Shown piece by piece: positions 51,723-59,903 of a stretch of DNA of 64,000 nt. The translations under genes were made by a program, and so were the position numbers. Positions within the stretch are counted from its first letter, which is position 1. The number at the start of each line of letters is the position of its first letter. This stretch comes from Alphaproteobacteria bacterium (lineage in GTDB: Bacteria > Pseudomonadota > Alphaproteobacteria > Micropepsales > Micropepsaceae): assembly GCA_016783965.1 (NCBI GenBank), contig JADHVO010000005.1, positions 62,001 to 126,000 on the forward strand, written 5' to 3'. The notes beneath the pieces are model-generated. The model did not search any database. It saw only the letters and a list, made by a program, of their open reading frames with translations, and was not told where the DNA came from.

Positions 51723-54080
51723 ATGAGCGTCGCCAAGATTCTCGAAACCATGGACTACGGCCCGGCTCCGGAAGCCGCCGGCCCCGCCGAAGCCTGGCTC
51801 AAACAGCATCACCACAAGTTCGGCCTGTTCATCGGCGGCGCTTGGCAAGAGGCCAGTGCGCATTTCGACTCCAACAACCCCGCAACCGGCAAGAAGCTGG
51901 CCTCAATCGGCGAAGGCGCCACTGCCGATGTCGATGCCGCCGTGATAGCCGCGCGCGCCGCACTGCCCGCCTGGGCGAAGATCGGCGGCCATGGCCGCGC
52001 GCGCTTCCTTTATGCGCTGGCGCGGCTCGTGCAGAAGCACGCGCGCCTCTTCGCGGTGCTCGAAACGATGGACAACGGCAAGCCGATCCGCGAAACCCGC
52101 GACATCGACATCCCGCTCGTCGTGCGCCACTTCTATCACCACGCCGGGTGGGCGCAGCTGATCGACACCGAATTCGCCGGCCACGAGCCGCTGGGCGTGG
52201 TGGGGCAGGTGATCCCGTGGAATTTTCCGCTGCTGATGCTGGCGTGGAAGATCGCCCCCGCGCTCGCCGCCGGTAATACGGTCGTCCTCAAGCCTGCCGA
52301 AGACACCTCGCTCACCGCACTGCTGTTCGCGGAGATCTGCACCGAAGCGGGCGTGCCAAAGGGTGTGGTCAACATCGTCACCGGTGCGGGTGAAACGGGC
52401 AGGGCGCTCGTCGAACATCCCGGCGTCGACAAGATCGCCTTCACCGGCTCGACCGAAGTCGGCCGCATCATCCGCACCGCGACCGCGGGCACCGGCAAGA
52501 AGCTCACGCTTGAGCTTGGCGGCAAGTCGCCGTTCATCGTGTTCGAGGACGCCGACCTGGACGCGGCCGTCGAAGGCGCGGTCGACGCAATATGGTTCAA
52601 CCAGGGCCAGGTGTGCTGCGCCGGTTCGCGCCTGCTCGTGCAGGAAAGCGTCAGCGAGAAAATGCACGCCAAGCTGCGCGCACGCATGGAGAACCTGCGC
52701 GTCGGCGATCCGCTCGACAAGGCGACCGATATCGGCGCCATCGTCTCGCCGAAGCAGCGTGCGCAGATCGCCGATCTGGTAAAGAAAGGTGTTGCCGAGG
52801 GCGCGACCCTGTTCCAGCCGAAAGCCGGCTGTCCCGATGGCTGCTTCTACCCGCCGACGCTGCTGAGCAACGTCGAACCGTCCGCGTCGCTGGCGCAGGT
52901 CGAGATCTTCGGCCCCGTGCTGGTGTCGATGACCTTCCGCACGCCGGCTGAAGCGGTGCAGCTCGCCAACAATACGCGCTATGGCCTCGCCGCCAGCGTG
53001 TGGAGCGAGAACATCAACGTCGCGCTCGACATCGCGCCCAGGATCAAGGCGGGCGTGGTGTGGGTGAACTGCACCAACCAGTTCGACGCGTCGGCCGGCT
53101 TCGGTGGTTATCGCGAGTCCGGTTTCGGACGCGAAGGCGGCCGCGAGGGCATGTACGAGTACCTCAAGCGCAAGCACACCGCCGTCAAGCCCGCGAAACC
53201 GGAGATCATACGCGCCGCAAAGGCCGAAGCCGCGCCGGCGCTGGCCGCCATCGACCGCACTGCCAAGCTGTTCATCGGCGGGAAGCAGGCGCGCCCGGAC
53301 GGCGGTTACAGCCGCCAGGTCAACACGCCCGGCGGCGTGCTGATCGCCGAAGTGGGCGAGGGCAATCGCAAGGATATTCGCAACGCCGTCGAGGCAGCGG
53401 CCAAGGCTGAAAGCTGGGCCGCTACCACTGGCCATGCCCGTGCACAGATACTCTATTACTGCGCCGAGAACCTGTCGGCCCGCGCCGACGAGTTCGCCCG
53501 CCGCATTCGACAGATGACCGGTGTCTCTGCGGCGACCGCGACCAAAGAGGTCGAAGCCTCGATCCGCCGCCTGTTCACCTATGGCGCCTGGGCCGACAAG
53601 TTCGACGGCGCGGTGCACAACCCGCCGCTGCGCGGTGTCGTGCTCGCAATGCACGAGGCGCAGGGCGTCATCGGCATCGCCTGCCCGGACGAGCCGCCGC
53701 TGCTCGGCTTCATCTCGCTGATGGCGCCCGCCATCGCAACGGGCAACCGCGTCGTGGTGATCCCGTCGCAGATGCATCCGCTGGCCGCGACCGATTTCTA
53801 CCAGGTGCTGGAGACCTCGGACGTGCCCGACGGCGTCGTGAACATCGTCACCGGCCCGCGCGACGAGCTCGCGCTGGTGCTGGCGAAGCACGGCAATGTC
53901 GATGCGGTGTGGGCCTTCGCCGGCGACGCCAGGCCGATCGAGGCCGCGTCCGCCGCTGACCTCAAGCGCACCTGGACCAGCGGCCCCGTGTCCTGGTTCG
54001 ACAACACCGAAGGCGAGGGCCGTCATTTCCTGCGCCACGCCACGCAGGTGAAGAACATCTGGATTCCGTACGGAGCATAA
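51723..54080 (+). CDS. ALDH16-like tandem aldehyde dehydrogenase
   Basis: A 785-residue protein with two aldehyde-dehydrogenase domains. Domain 1 (about 30-485) is complete: IPWNFPLLM, LELGGKSP (general base Glu264) and FNQGQVCCAGSR (catalytic Cys298). Domain 2 (about 510-785) keeps the fold (KLFIGGKQARPDGG, GVIGIACPDEPPLLGF) but has no GGK or GQxC catalytic segments, so it is structural. This is the ALDH16 pattern known in bacteria and animals. The start is 2 bp after deoC, implying oxidation of acetaldehyde to acetate. An Ala/Lys-rich linker (about 478-508) joins the domains. Confidence 0.92.
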   Translation: MSVAKILETMDYGPAPEAAGPAEAWLKQHHHKFGLFIGGAWQEASAHFDSNNPATGKKLASIGEGATADVDAAVIAARAALPAWAKIGGHGRARFLYALARLVQKHARLFAVLETMDNGKPIRETRDIDIPLVVRHFYHHAGWAQLIDTEFAGHEPLGVVGQVIPWNFPLLMLAWKIAPALAAGNTVVLKPAEDTSLTALLFAEICTEAGVPKGVVNIVTGAGETGRALVEHPGVDKIAFTGSTEVGRIIRTATAGTGKKLTLELGGKSPFIVFEDADLDAAVEGAVDAIWFNQGQVCCAGSRLLVQESVSEKMHAKLRARMENLRVGDPLDKATDIGAIVSPKQRAQIADLVKKGVAEGATLFQPKAGCPDGCFYPPTLLSNVEPSASLAQVEIFGPVLVSMTFRTPAEAVQLANNTRYGLAASVWSENINVALDIAPRIKAGVVWVNCTNQFDASAGFGGYRESGFGREGGREGMYEYLKRKHTAVKPAKPEIIRAAKAEAAPALAAIDRTAKLFIGGKQARPDGGYSRQVNTPGGVLIAEVGEGNRKDIRNAVEAAAKAESWAATTGHARAQILYYCAENLSARADEFARRIRQMTGVSAATATKEVEASIRRLFTYGAWADKFDGAVHNPPLRGVVLAMHEAQGVIGIACPDEPPLLGFISLMAPAIATGNRVVVIPSQMHPLAATDFYQVLETSDVPDGVVNIVTGPRDELALVLAKHGNVDAVWAFAGDARPIEAASAADLKRTWTSGPVSWFDNTEGEGRHFLRHATQVKNIWIPYGA

Positions 54081-54084
54081 GTGA

Positions 54085-54594
54085 ATGAGCATGACGCGCA
54101 GAGACCTGGCCGGCCTTGCAGGCGCCGCAGTGTTGGCGAGCGCCACCGAAGCAACCGCTGCCACGCCGGGCAAAGGAGGCAACGTGACCCCGACCCCCGC
54201 ACAGCAGAAGCTTATCGACGCGGCAAGAGAGGTGCGCCAGCGCGCCTATGCGCCGTACTCGCACTTCCTGGTCGGCGCCGCGCTCGAGACCGAGGACGGC
54301 ACCGTGTTCAAGGGCTGCAACGTCGAGAACCTGTCCTATGGCGCCACCATCTGCGCCGAGCGCAACGCCGTGTTCCAGGCGGTCGCGGCCGGTCACAAGA
54401 AGTTCAAGGCCATTGCCGTCGTCGGCGACCTGCCGGCGCCGATCACGCCCTGCGGCATGTGCCGCCAGGTGCTGGGCGAGTTCGGTGGCCAGACCGAGGT
54501 GATCTGTACCAACCTCAAGAAGGAAGTAATGGTCTCGACCGTCGGCGCGCTGCTCCCCGCCGCGTTCGATTTCGATCCGGGCAAGTACAAGTAG
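54085..54594 (+). CDS. cdd: Cytidine deaminase with possible Tat-like leader
   Basis: From the ATG at 54085 the protein has 169 residues: a twin-arginine-like leader (MTRRDLAGLAGAAVL, cleavage near TEATAATPG) followed by a standard homotetrameric cytidine deaminase of about 132 residues. Zinc and catalytic residues: GCNVENLSYG, ICAERNAV (Cys and proton-shuttle Glu) and PCGMCRQ. An in-frame GTG at 54184 is preceded by an ideal AAAGGAGG 4 bases earlier and would give the normal cytoplasmic enzyme. Both starts are plausible. It lies between the ALDH and deoA genes and feeds uridine/deoxyuridine to DeoA. Confidence 0.9.
   Translation: MSMTRRDLAGLAGAAVLASATEATAATPGKGGNVTPTPAQQKLIDAAREVRQRAYAPYSHFLVGAALETEDGTVFKGCNVENLSYGATICAERNAVFQAVAAGHKKFKAIAVVGDLPAPITPCGMCRQVLGEFGGQTEVICTNLKKEVMVSTVGALLPAAFDFDPGKYK
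54172..54186 (+). promoter_or_regulatory. Internal ribosome binding site within cdd
   Basis: AAAGGAGG (54172-54179) is followed by 4 bases and a GTG at 54184 in the cdd frame. It is the strongest Shine-Dalgarno I noticed in the window and encodes the GKGG stretch between the leader and enzyme. It decides the question of the start: translation very likely initiates here, with or without a second, longer product from 54085. Confidence 0.7.
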
Positions 54595-54597
54595 CCC

Positions 54598-55926
54598 GTG
54601 CTCCCCCAGGAACTGATCCGCAAGAAGCGCGACGGCCACGCGCTCAACGACGACGAGATCCACCTCGTGGTCGACGGCATCACGCACGGCACCTTCACCG
54701 AAAGCCAGGTGTCGGCCTTTGCGATGGCGGTGTTCTTCCGCGGCATGAACGCGGCCGAGCGCGTCGCCTTCACCCGCGCCATGACGCATTCCGGCCGCGT
54801 GCTGAGCTGGGAGGAGCACGCCGTCGGCGGCCCGGTGCTCGACAAGCATTCCACCGGCGGCGTCGGCGACAAGGTGTCGATCATGCTGGCGCCTATCGTG
54901 GCGGCGTGCGGCGGCGTGGTGCCGATGATTTCGGGCCGCGGCCTCGGTCATACCGGTGGCACCCTCGACAAGATGGGCTGCATTCCGGGTTACGTGGTCA
55001 ATCCCGACATCGAAACCTTCCAGCGCGTCACCCGCGAAGTCGGCTGCGCGATCATTGGTCAGACCGCCGACCTCGCCCCCGCCGACCGCCGCCTCTACGC
55101 CGTGCGCGACGTGACCGCGACAGTCGAAAGCATCCCGCTGATCTCCGCCTCGATCCTGTCGAAGAAACTGGCCGCTGGTTTGACTGGGCTGGTGATGGAC
55201 GTGAAGACCGGCTCCGGCGCCTTCATGGCCGATCCCGCGCAGGCCAGGGAGCTCGCCGAAACGCTGGTCAGCATCGGCAAGGGCGCCGAACTGCCGATTA
55301 CCGCTCTGATCACCGACATGGATTCTGTGCTCGGCACCACTGCCGGCCACACGCTCGAGATGATCGAGACCCTCGATTATCTCACCGGCAAAGGCTCGCG
55401 CGACACCCGCCTGCACGAGGTGGTGATCGCGCTCGCGGCCGAAATGCTGCTGCTCGGCGGTCTCGTGCCGAACCCGGAAGAGGGCCGTGACGAGGCGCAA
55501 CAGGCGCTCGATAGCGGGCGCGCGGCGGAAGCGTTCTCTCGCATGGTCTCGGCGCTGGGTGGCCCGAACGATTTCGTGGAAAAGTCCGGCCGGTACCTGA
55601 AGCCCGCGCCGGTGGTGAAGGACGTCATCGCGCGCCGCACCGGCTATCTCCAGCGCTACAACACGCGCGACGTCGGCGTGCAGCTCATCGACCTCGGCGG
55701 CGGCCGCCGCAAGACGACGGACGTGCTGAACCTGGAAGTCGGCTTCACAGACATCGTCCACTGCGGGACGAAGGTGACGAAGGGCGACGTCATCGCCAAA
55801 GTCCATGCTGCGGATGAGGCAGCCGCCGGCGCGTCGGTTGCCGTTCTCTCCCGCATCCTCCATATCGATGATCCCGAACCGCGCACGCGGCCGGTGATTT
55901 CGGAGCGCATCACCGCCAGCGCATGA
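54598..55926 (+). CDS. deoA: Thymidine phosphorylase
   Basis: A 442-residue pyrimidine nucleoside phosphorylase with a GTG start at 54598, 3 bp after the cdd stop. KHSTGGVGDKVS is the phosphate site, and SGRGLGHTGGTLDKM and VMDVKTGSGAFM are family signatures. It cleaves thymidine and deoxyuridine to base and 2-deoxyribose 1-phosphate, which DeoB and DeoC then process. Length and motifs are normal. Confidence 0.95.
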   Translation: MLPQELIRKKRDGHALNDDEIHLVVDGITHGTFTESQVSAFAMAVFFRGMNAAERVAFTRAMTHSGRVLSWEEHAVGGPVLDKHSTGGVGDKVSIMLAPIVAACGGVVPMISGRGLGHTGGTLDKMGCIPGYVVNPDIETFQRVTREVGCAIIGQTADLAPADRRLYAVRDVTATVESIPLISASILSKKLAAGLTGLVMDVKTGSGAFMADPAQARELAETLVSIGKGAELPITALITDMDSVLGTTAGHTLEMIETLDYLTGKGSRDTRLHEVVIALAAEMLLLGGLVPNPEEGRDEAQQALDSGRAAEAFSRMVSALGGPNDFVEKSGRYLKPAPVVKDVIARRTGYLQRYNTRDVGVQLIDLGGGRRKTTDVLNLEVGFTDIVHCGTKVTKGDVIAKVHAADEAAAGASVAVLSRILHIDDPEPRTRPVISERITASA

Positions 55927-55999
55927 CATCGCATCCGATGTCGCCTTCGCGACGCGATTCGCGCTCGACAACGTGTGCGGCGCACTTTACGAGATAGCC

Positions 56000-57010
56000 A
56001 TGTCGGACCTCGCCACTTTCATCGCCGGCCTGCCGAAGGCCGAACTCCATCTTCATCTCGAAGGCAGCCTGGAACCCGAGCAGATGTTCGCGTTTGCCCA
56101 GCGCAACAAGGTCGACATTCCCTTCAAGTCGGCAGAGGAGGTGAGGGCGGCGTACCGCTTCTCGAACCTCCAGGACTTCCTCGACATCTACTACCAGGGC
56201 GCCAACGTCCTGCGCACAGAACAGGATTTCTACGATCTCACCAGCGCCTATCTGAGCCGCGTCGCCGCCGACAACGCGAAGCATGTCGAGGTGTTCTTCG
56301 ATCCTCAGACCCACACTGCGCGCAGCATTCCTTTTTGTGCCGTTGCCGATGGCATCTTGCGCGCGCTGAAGGATGCCGAGGCGCGGGGCATGACCTCGAA
56401 GCTCATCCTTTGCTTCCTGCGCCATCTCGACGAAGCCGATGCGATCGCCACGCTGAAGGACGCCGAGCCGTGGCTCGACCGCATTGCAGGCGTTGGCCTC
56501 GACTCGTCGGAAAAGGGCAATCCGCCGTCCAAATTCCGGAACGTCTATCGCATGGCGAAGGAACGCGGCCTGAAGCTTGTCGCACATGCCGGCGAGGAGG
56601 GACCGGCGGAGTACGTCCGCGAAGCGCTCGACCTACTGCACATCGATCGCCTGGACCACGGCAACCGTTCGCTGGAAGACCCGGCGCTGGTGAAGCGCCT
56701 CGCGGCCGGGCACATGACGCTCACCGTCTGCCCGCTCTCCAACCTGAAGCTCTGCATCGTGAGCGACCTGAAGCAGCACCCGCTCAGGTCGATGCTGGAC
56801 GCGGGTTTGCGCGCGACGATCAACTCGGACGACCCCGCCTACTTCGGCGGCTACCTGAACGACAACTACAACGCCGTCGCCACGGCGCTGAACCTGACAC
56901 GCGCTGATCTCGTGACGCTGGCAAAGAACAGCTTCCTCGGCTCATTCCTGAGCGATGCTGAAAAAGCCACCCACGTCGCCGCCATCGATGCTTATGTTGC
57001 GGGCGCTTAG
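56000..57010 (+). CDS. Adenine deaminase (adenosine deaminase-like type)
   Basis: A 336-residue zinc amidohydrolase starting at the ATG at 56000 (MSDLATF). Zinc ligands and catalytic residues: ELHLHLEGSLEPE, HAGEEGPAEY (acid/base Glu), DHGNRS and SDDPAYFGGY. It resembles the bacterial adenine deaminase branch of this superfamily (GLDSSEKGNPPSKF, FFDPQTHTARSIPF, TVCPLSNLKLCI), not classical adenosine deaminase. So adenine to hypoxanthine is the likely reaction, although many databases label this type add. Product could be used by gpt. It is 73 bp behind deoA. Confidence 0.85.
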   Translation: MSDLATFIAGLPKAELHLHLEGSLEPEQMFAFAQRNKVDIPFKSAEEVRAAYRFSNLQDFLDIYYQGANVLRTEQDFYDLTSAYLSRVAADNAKHVEVFFDPQTHTARSIPFCAVADGILRALKDAEARGMTSKLILCFLRHLDEADAIATLKDAEPWLDRIAGVGLDSSEKGNPPSKFRNVYRMAKERGLKLVAHAGEEGPAEYVREALDLLHIDRLDHGNRSLEDPALVKRLAAGHMTLTVCPLSNLKLCIVSDLKQHPLRSMLDAGLRATINSDDPAYFGGYLNDNYNAVATALNLTRADLVTLAKNSFLGSFLSDAEKATHVAAIDAYVAGA

Positions 57011-57015
57011 TGCCA

Positions 57016-57109
57016 GCATGCTTCGAGGCTCGCTTCGCTCGCACCTCAGCATGACGGTTTGGCTAAGACGTCATCCTGAGGTGGCCGCGTAGCGGCCCTC
57101 GAAGGATGC
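57016..57109. repeat. Paired inverted palindromic repeat (alphaproteobacterial type)
   Basis: Copy A (57016-57056) has arms GCATGCTTCGAGG and CCTCAGCATGACG around an inner hairpin (GCTCGC/TTCGCTC-type). Copy B (57069-57109) is the inverted form: CGTCATCCTGAGG and CCTCGAAGGATGC around GGCCGCGTAGCGGC. The outer arms of A and B differ at only two positions, while the inner loops differ fully. Together the two can fold into one long stem. The sequence style is the well-known interspersed palindrome of Rhizobiales and relatives. It lies between convergent genes and may also end transcripts. Confidence 0.8.
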
Positions 57110-57119
57110 GAGTGCCGCA

Positions 57120-58583
57120 CTAGCGAAACGCCGGCTCGGTGAAGCTGCGCAGTTTGCGCGAGTGGAGCGTGCCCGCGCGCGCTTCCTCGCGCATGTATTC
57201 CAGCGCCCTGATGCCGATCTGCAAATGCTGGCTCACGCGCTCCTCATAGAACGCATCCGCCATGCCCGGCAGCTTGATCTCGCCGTGCAGCGGGCGGTCC
57301 GACACGCACAAGAGCGTCCCGTATGGTACCCGGAAGCGGTAGCCGTTGGCCGCGATGGTCGCGGACTCCATGTCGATCGCGATCGCGCGGGACTGGTTGA
57401 ACCGCATCGCCAGGTCGTCGAAACGCAGTTCCCAGTTGCGGTCGTCGGTGGTCACCACGGTGCCTGTGCGCAGCCGCTCTTTCAGAACCTTGCGTTCCAG
57501 CCCGGTCACCGCGCTTACCGCCTGTGCCAGCGCCACCTGCACCTCGGCGATGGTCGGCACGGGAATGGCGAGCGGCAGCACGCTGTCCAGCACATGATCG
57601 TCGCGCAGATAGGCATTCGCCAGCACGTAGTCGCCCAGCCGCTGGCTGCCGCGCAGGCCGCCGCAATGCCCGACCATCAGCCACACATGGGGCCGCAGCA
57701 CCGCAAGATGATCCGTGACCGTCTTCGCATTCGACGGTCCCACGCCGATATTGATCAGCGTGATGCCTTCGCCGTTCGGTTGCACCAGATGATACGCTGG
57801 CATCTGGGGCATCTTGGCCAGGGGCGGCGTTGCGGGCTCGCGGCCCTTCTCGGTCGTGCGATTGCCCGGTTCGACAAAGCGCTGCGCACGCCCCGCGTCC
57901 AACTCCGCCAGGCCATAGGCCACAAACTCGTCGATATAGCGCTGGTAGTTGGTGAACAGCACGAAGCTCTGGAAATGCAGCGCGTCCGTGCCGGTGTAGT
58001 GCCGCAGGCGGTGTAGCGAATAATCCGTGCGCTCGGCGGTGAACAGCGCCAGCGGTCCGCTCTCCACGCCGGTCCAGCGCGCTCCGTCGACCACCGTATC
58101 GTCGGCGGCGTCGAGGCGCGGCAGCGGAAAGTGTCTTGCCAGTTCCAGCCTCTGCTCAGCCGTCATCGCCGCCGCGGCCCGCTCCACCGCGAAGGTCAGC
58201 GGGATCGCCGTGCGGCTCTTCCCGGCAAAAGCCTCCGCCTGACAATTCTGCATCAGAAGAGAGAGTTGCTCGACAAGATAGCCACGGAACAGGCGCGGAT
58301 TGGTGATCGTGGTGCCGTAGAAGCCCGGTCGCGGTACTTTGCCGTAAGCGAGCGTCGTGCTGTGCGGCACCGACTCCACCTCGACACCGAGATACGGATA
58401 GACCGGATGCTTCGACGGCTTTCTGCCTGTCTTCGCGAAGGTCTCGAAGTTCTTCTCGATCTGCTTGATGGCGCCGTCGTAGAGCGTGATCAGGTGCTCG
58501 ACCACCTCTTCGGCGCCGGCGCAACGAACCAGCTCGGTCGCGGGAACGTTGCCGGCTTTGGGACCTGGTGCATCCGTCTTCAC
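57120..58583 (-). CDS. amn: AMP nucleosidase
   Basis: A 487-residue enzyme that hydrolyses AMP to adenine and ribose 5-phosphate. The C-terminal nucleoside-phosphorylase fold has INIGVGPSNAKTVTDHLAVL, MVGHCGGLRGSQ and IDMESATIAANGYRF, all Amn-type. The N-terminal regulatory domain (about 1-200) includes PYLGVEVE and TTITNPRLFRGYL. The GTG at 58583 is chosen (length matches E. coli Amn, 484); an ATG at 58649 would overlap deoB. It begins 13 bp after deoB on the same strand. Its adenine product can be used by the adenine deaminase next door. Confidence 0.92.
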   Translation of the reverse strand: MKTDAPGPKAGNVPATELVRCAGAEEVVEHLITLYDGAIKQIEKNFETFAKTGRKPSKHPVYPYLGVEVESVPHSTTLAYGKVPRPGFYGTTITNPRLFRGYLVEQLSLLMQNCQAEAFAGKSRTAIPLTFAVERAAAAMTAEQRLELARHFPLPRLDAADDTVVDGARWTGVESGPLALFTAERTDYSLHRLRHYTGTDALHFQSFVLFTNYQRYIDEFVAYGLAELDAGRAQRFVEPGNRTTEKGREPATPPLAKMPQMPAYHLVQPNGEGITLINIGVGPSNAKTVTDHLAVLRPHVWLMVGHCGGLRGSQRLGDYVLANAYLRDDHVLDSVLPLAIPVPTIAEVQVALAQAVSAVTGLERKVLKERLRTGTVVTTDDRNWELRFDDLAMRFNQSRAIAIDMESATIAANGYRFRVPYGTLLCVSDRPLHGEIKLPGMADAFYEERVSQHLQIGIRALEYMREEARAGTLHSRKLRSFTEPAFR

Positions 58584-58596
58584 AGGAAGGCCCCGA

Positions 58597-59805
58597 TCAT
58601 AAGAAAGACTGGCCCACCGGCAGCGGCGCCAGCCCAAGATGCTTCGCACAGGACTGGCCGATATCGGCGAATGTGTTGCGCTGGCCGATCGGCCCCGGCG
58701 CGATCTTCGGCCCGAACGCGATCACCGGCACGAATTCGCGCGTGTGATCTGTGCCGGGCCAGGTCGGATCGCAGCCGTGATCGGCGCTGAAAACCGCAAG
58801 ATCGCCGGGCCGTAGGGCCGTCTGCAATTCCGGGATACGCGCGTCGAACGACTCCAGCGCGCCGGCATAACCCGCGATGTCGCGGCGATGGCCATATAGC
58901 GTGTCGAAGTCCACGAAGTTGGCGAAGATGATCGCGTCGCCGGGGCCGGTCCGCACCAGGTCCAGCATCGCGTCGAACACTTCGTCGTTGGTGAAAGCCT
59001 TCACGTAGTTCGTGATGCCCTTGGCGGCGAAGATGTCGCTGATCTTGCCGATACCGTAGGTCGGCTTGCCCGTCGCCGCGTAGTAGTCGAGCAGCGTCTG
59101 TGCATGCGGCGGCATCGCATAATCGTGCCGGTTGCCGGTGCGCTTGAACTCGCCGGGCTTCTCGCCCACGAACGGCCGGGCGATCACGCGGCCGACATTG
59201 TACTTGTCGACCAGCTTTCGGGCGATGTGGCAATGCTCGTACAGCCGGTCGAGACCATAGTGCGTCTCGTGCGCGGCGATCTGGAACACCGAGTCGGCGG
59301 ATGTGTAGCAGATCGGCTTTCCTGTGCGGATATGCTCCAGCCCCATCTGGTCGATGATCTCCGTCCCCGACGCATGGCAGTCGCCCAGGATGCCGGGCAC
59401 GCCCGTCTGCTCGATGAACGTCCTGGTCAGCTCTTGCGGAAAGCTCGGCACCGTCTTGGGGAAGAAGCCCCAGTCGTACTCGACAGGCAGGCCCATCATC
59501 TCCCAGTGCCCGCTGGGCGTGTCCTTGCCGCGGCCCTGTTCGGCGGCATAGCCGTACCTGCCCACGATCTTGGCCGGCTTCGGCATCCTCACCTGCGGGT
59601 CGGCGCCGTGTGCGGCTTCACCCAGCCCCAGCGCCATGAGGTTCGGCATGTGCAGCGGGCCGGTACGGCCGTCCTTGCGCGGCAGACCCTCGGCACAGGC
59701 TTTGGCGATATGCCCGAACGTGTTGGCGCCCTTGTCACCGAACTTCTCCGCGTCAGGGGCCGAGCCCAGGCCGAAGGAGTCCAGAACACCGACAATCGCG
59801 CGCAC
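58597..59805 (-). CDS. deoB: Phosphopentomutase
   Basis: A 402-residue alkaline-phosphatase-superfamily enzyme that interconverts (deoxy)ribose 1- and 5-phosphates. Metal and catalytic motifs are VLDSFGLGSAPDA (Asp), KDTPSGHWEM (phospho-Thr region), ADSVFQIAAHE, FVDFDTLYGHRRD and SADHGCDPTWPGTDHTRE. The GTG at 59805 gives the usual N-terminus; GTG at 59820 and ATG at 59910 are longer options. It connects DeoA and purine phosphorylase products to DeoC. It is divergent from the purine nucleoside phosphorylase gene (98-bp gap). Confidence 0.93.
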   Translation of the reverse strand: MRAIVGVLDSFGLGSAPDAEKFGDKGANTFGHIAKACAEGLPRKDGRTGPLHMPNLMALGLGEAAHGADPQVRMPKPAKIVGRYGYAAEQGRGKDTPSGHWEMMGLPVEYDWGFFPKTVPSFPQELTRTFIEQTGVPGILGDCHASGTEIIDQMGLEHIRTGKPICYTSADSVFQIAAHETHYGLDRLYEHCHIARKLVDKYNVGRVIARPFVGEKPGEFKRTGNRHDYAMPPHAQTLLDYYAATGKPTYGIGKISDIFAAKGITNYVKAFTNDEVFDAMLDLVRTGPGDAIIFANFVDFDTLYGHRRDIAGYAGALESFDARIPELQTALRPGDLAVFSADHGCDPTWPGTDHTREFVPVIAFGPKIAPGPIGQRNTFADIGQSCAKHLGLAPLPVGQSFL

Positions 59806-59903
59806 GTCAAAGGTTTCCACTAAGCTTCGGTTCCAGCGTACAGATTTGTCGCGCTGGACGGAAACGGTTACTCCGCACTGCGAAATAGGATCGGGCATCC
59901 CAA

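Noticed and set aside
51903-54182. 759-codon open frame on the minus strand across the aldehyde dehydrogenase gene
   Set aside because: Shadow of a gene with clear catalytic motifs; no start context, no recognisable fold, Arg/His-rich.
53962-55971. 669-codon minus-strand frame across cdd and deoA
   Set aside because: Shadow of two conserved enzymes; composition is typical of antisense GC-rich frames.
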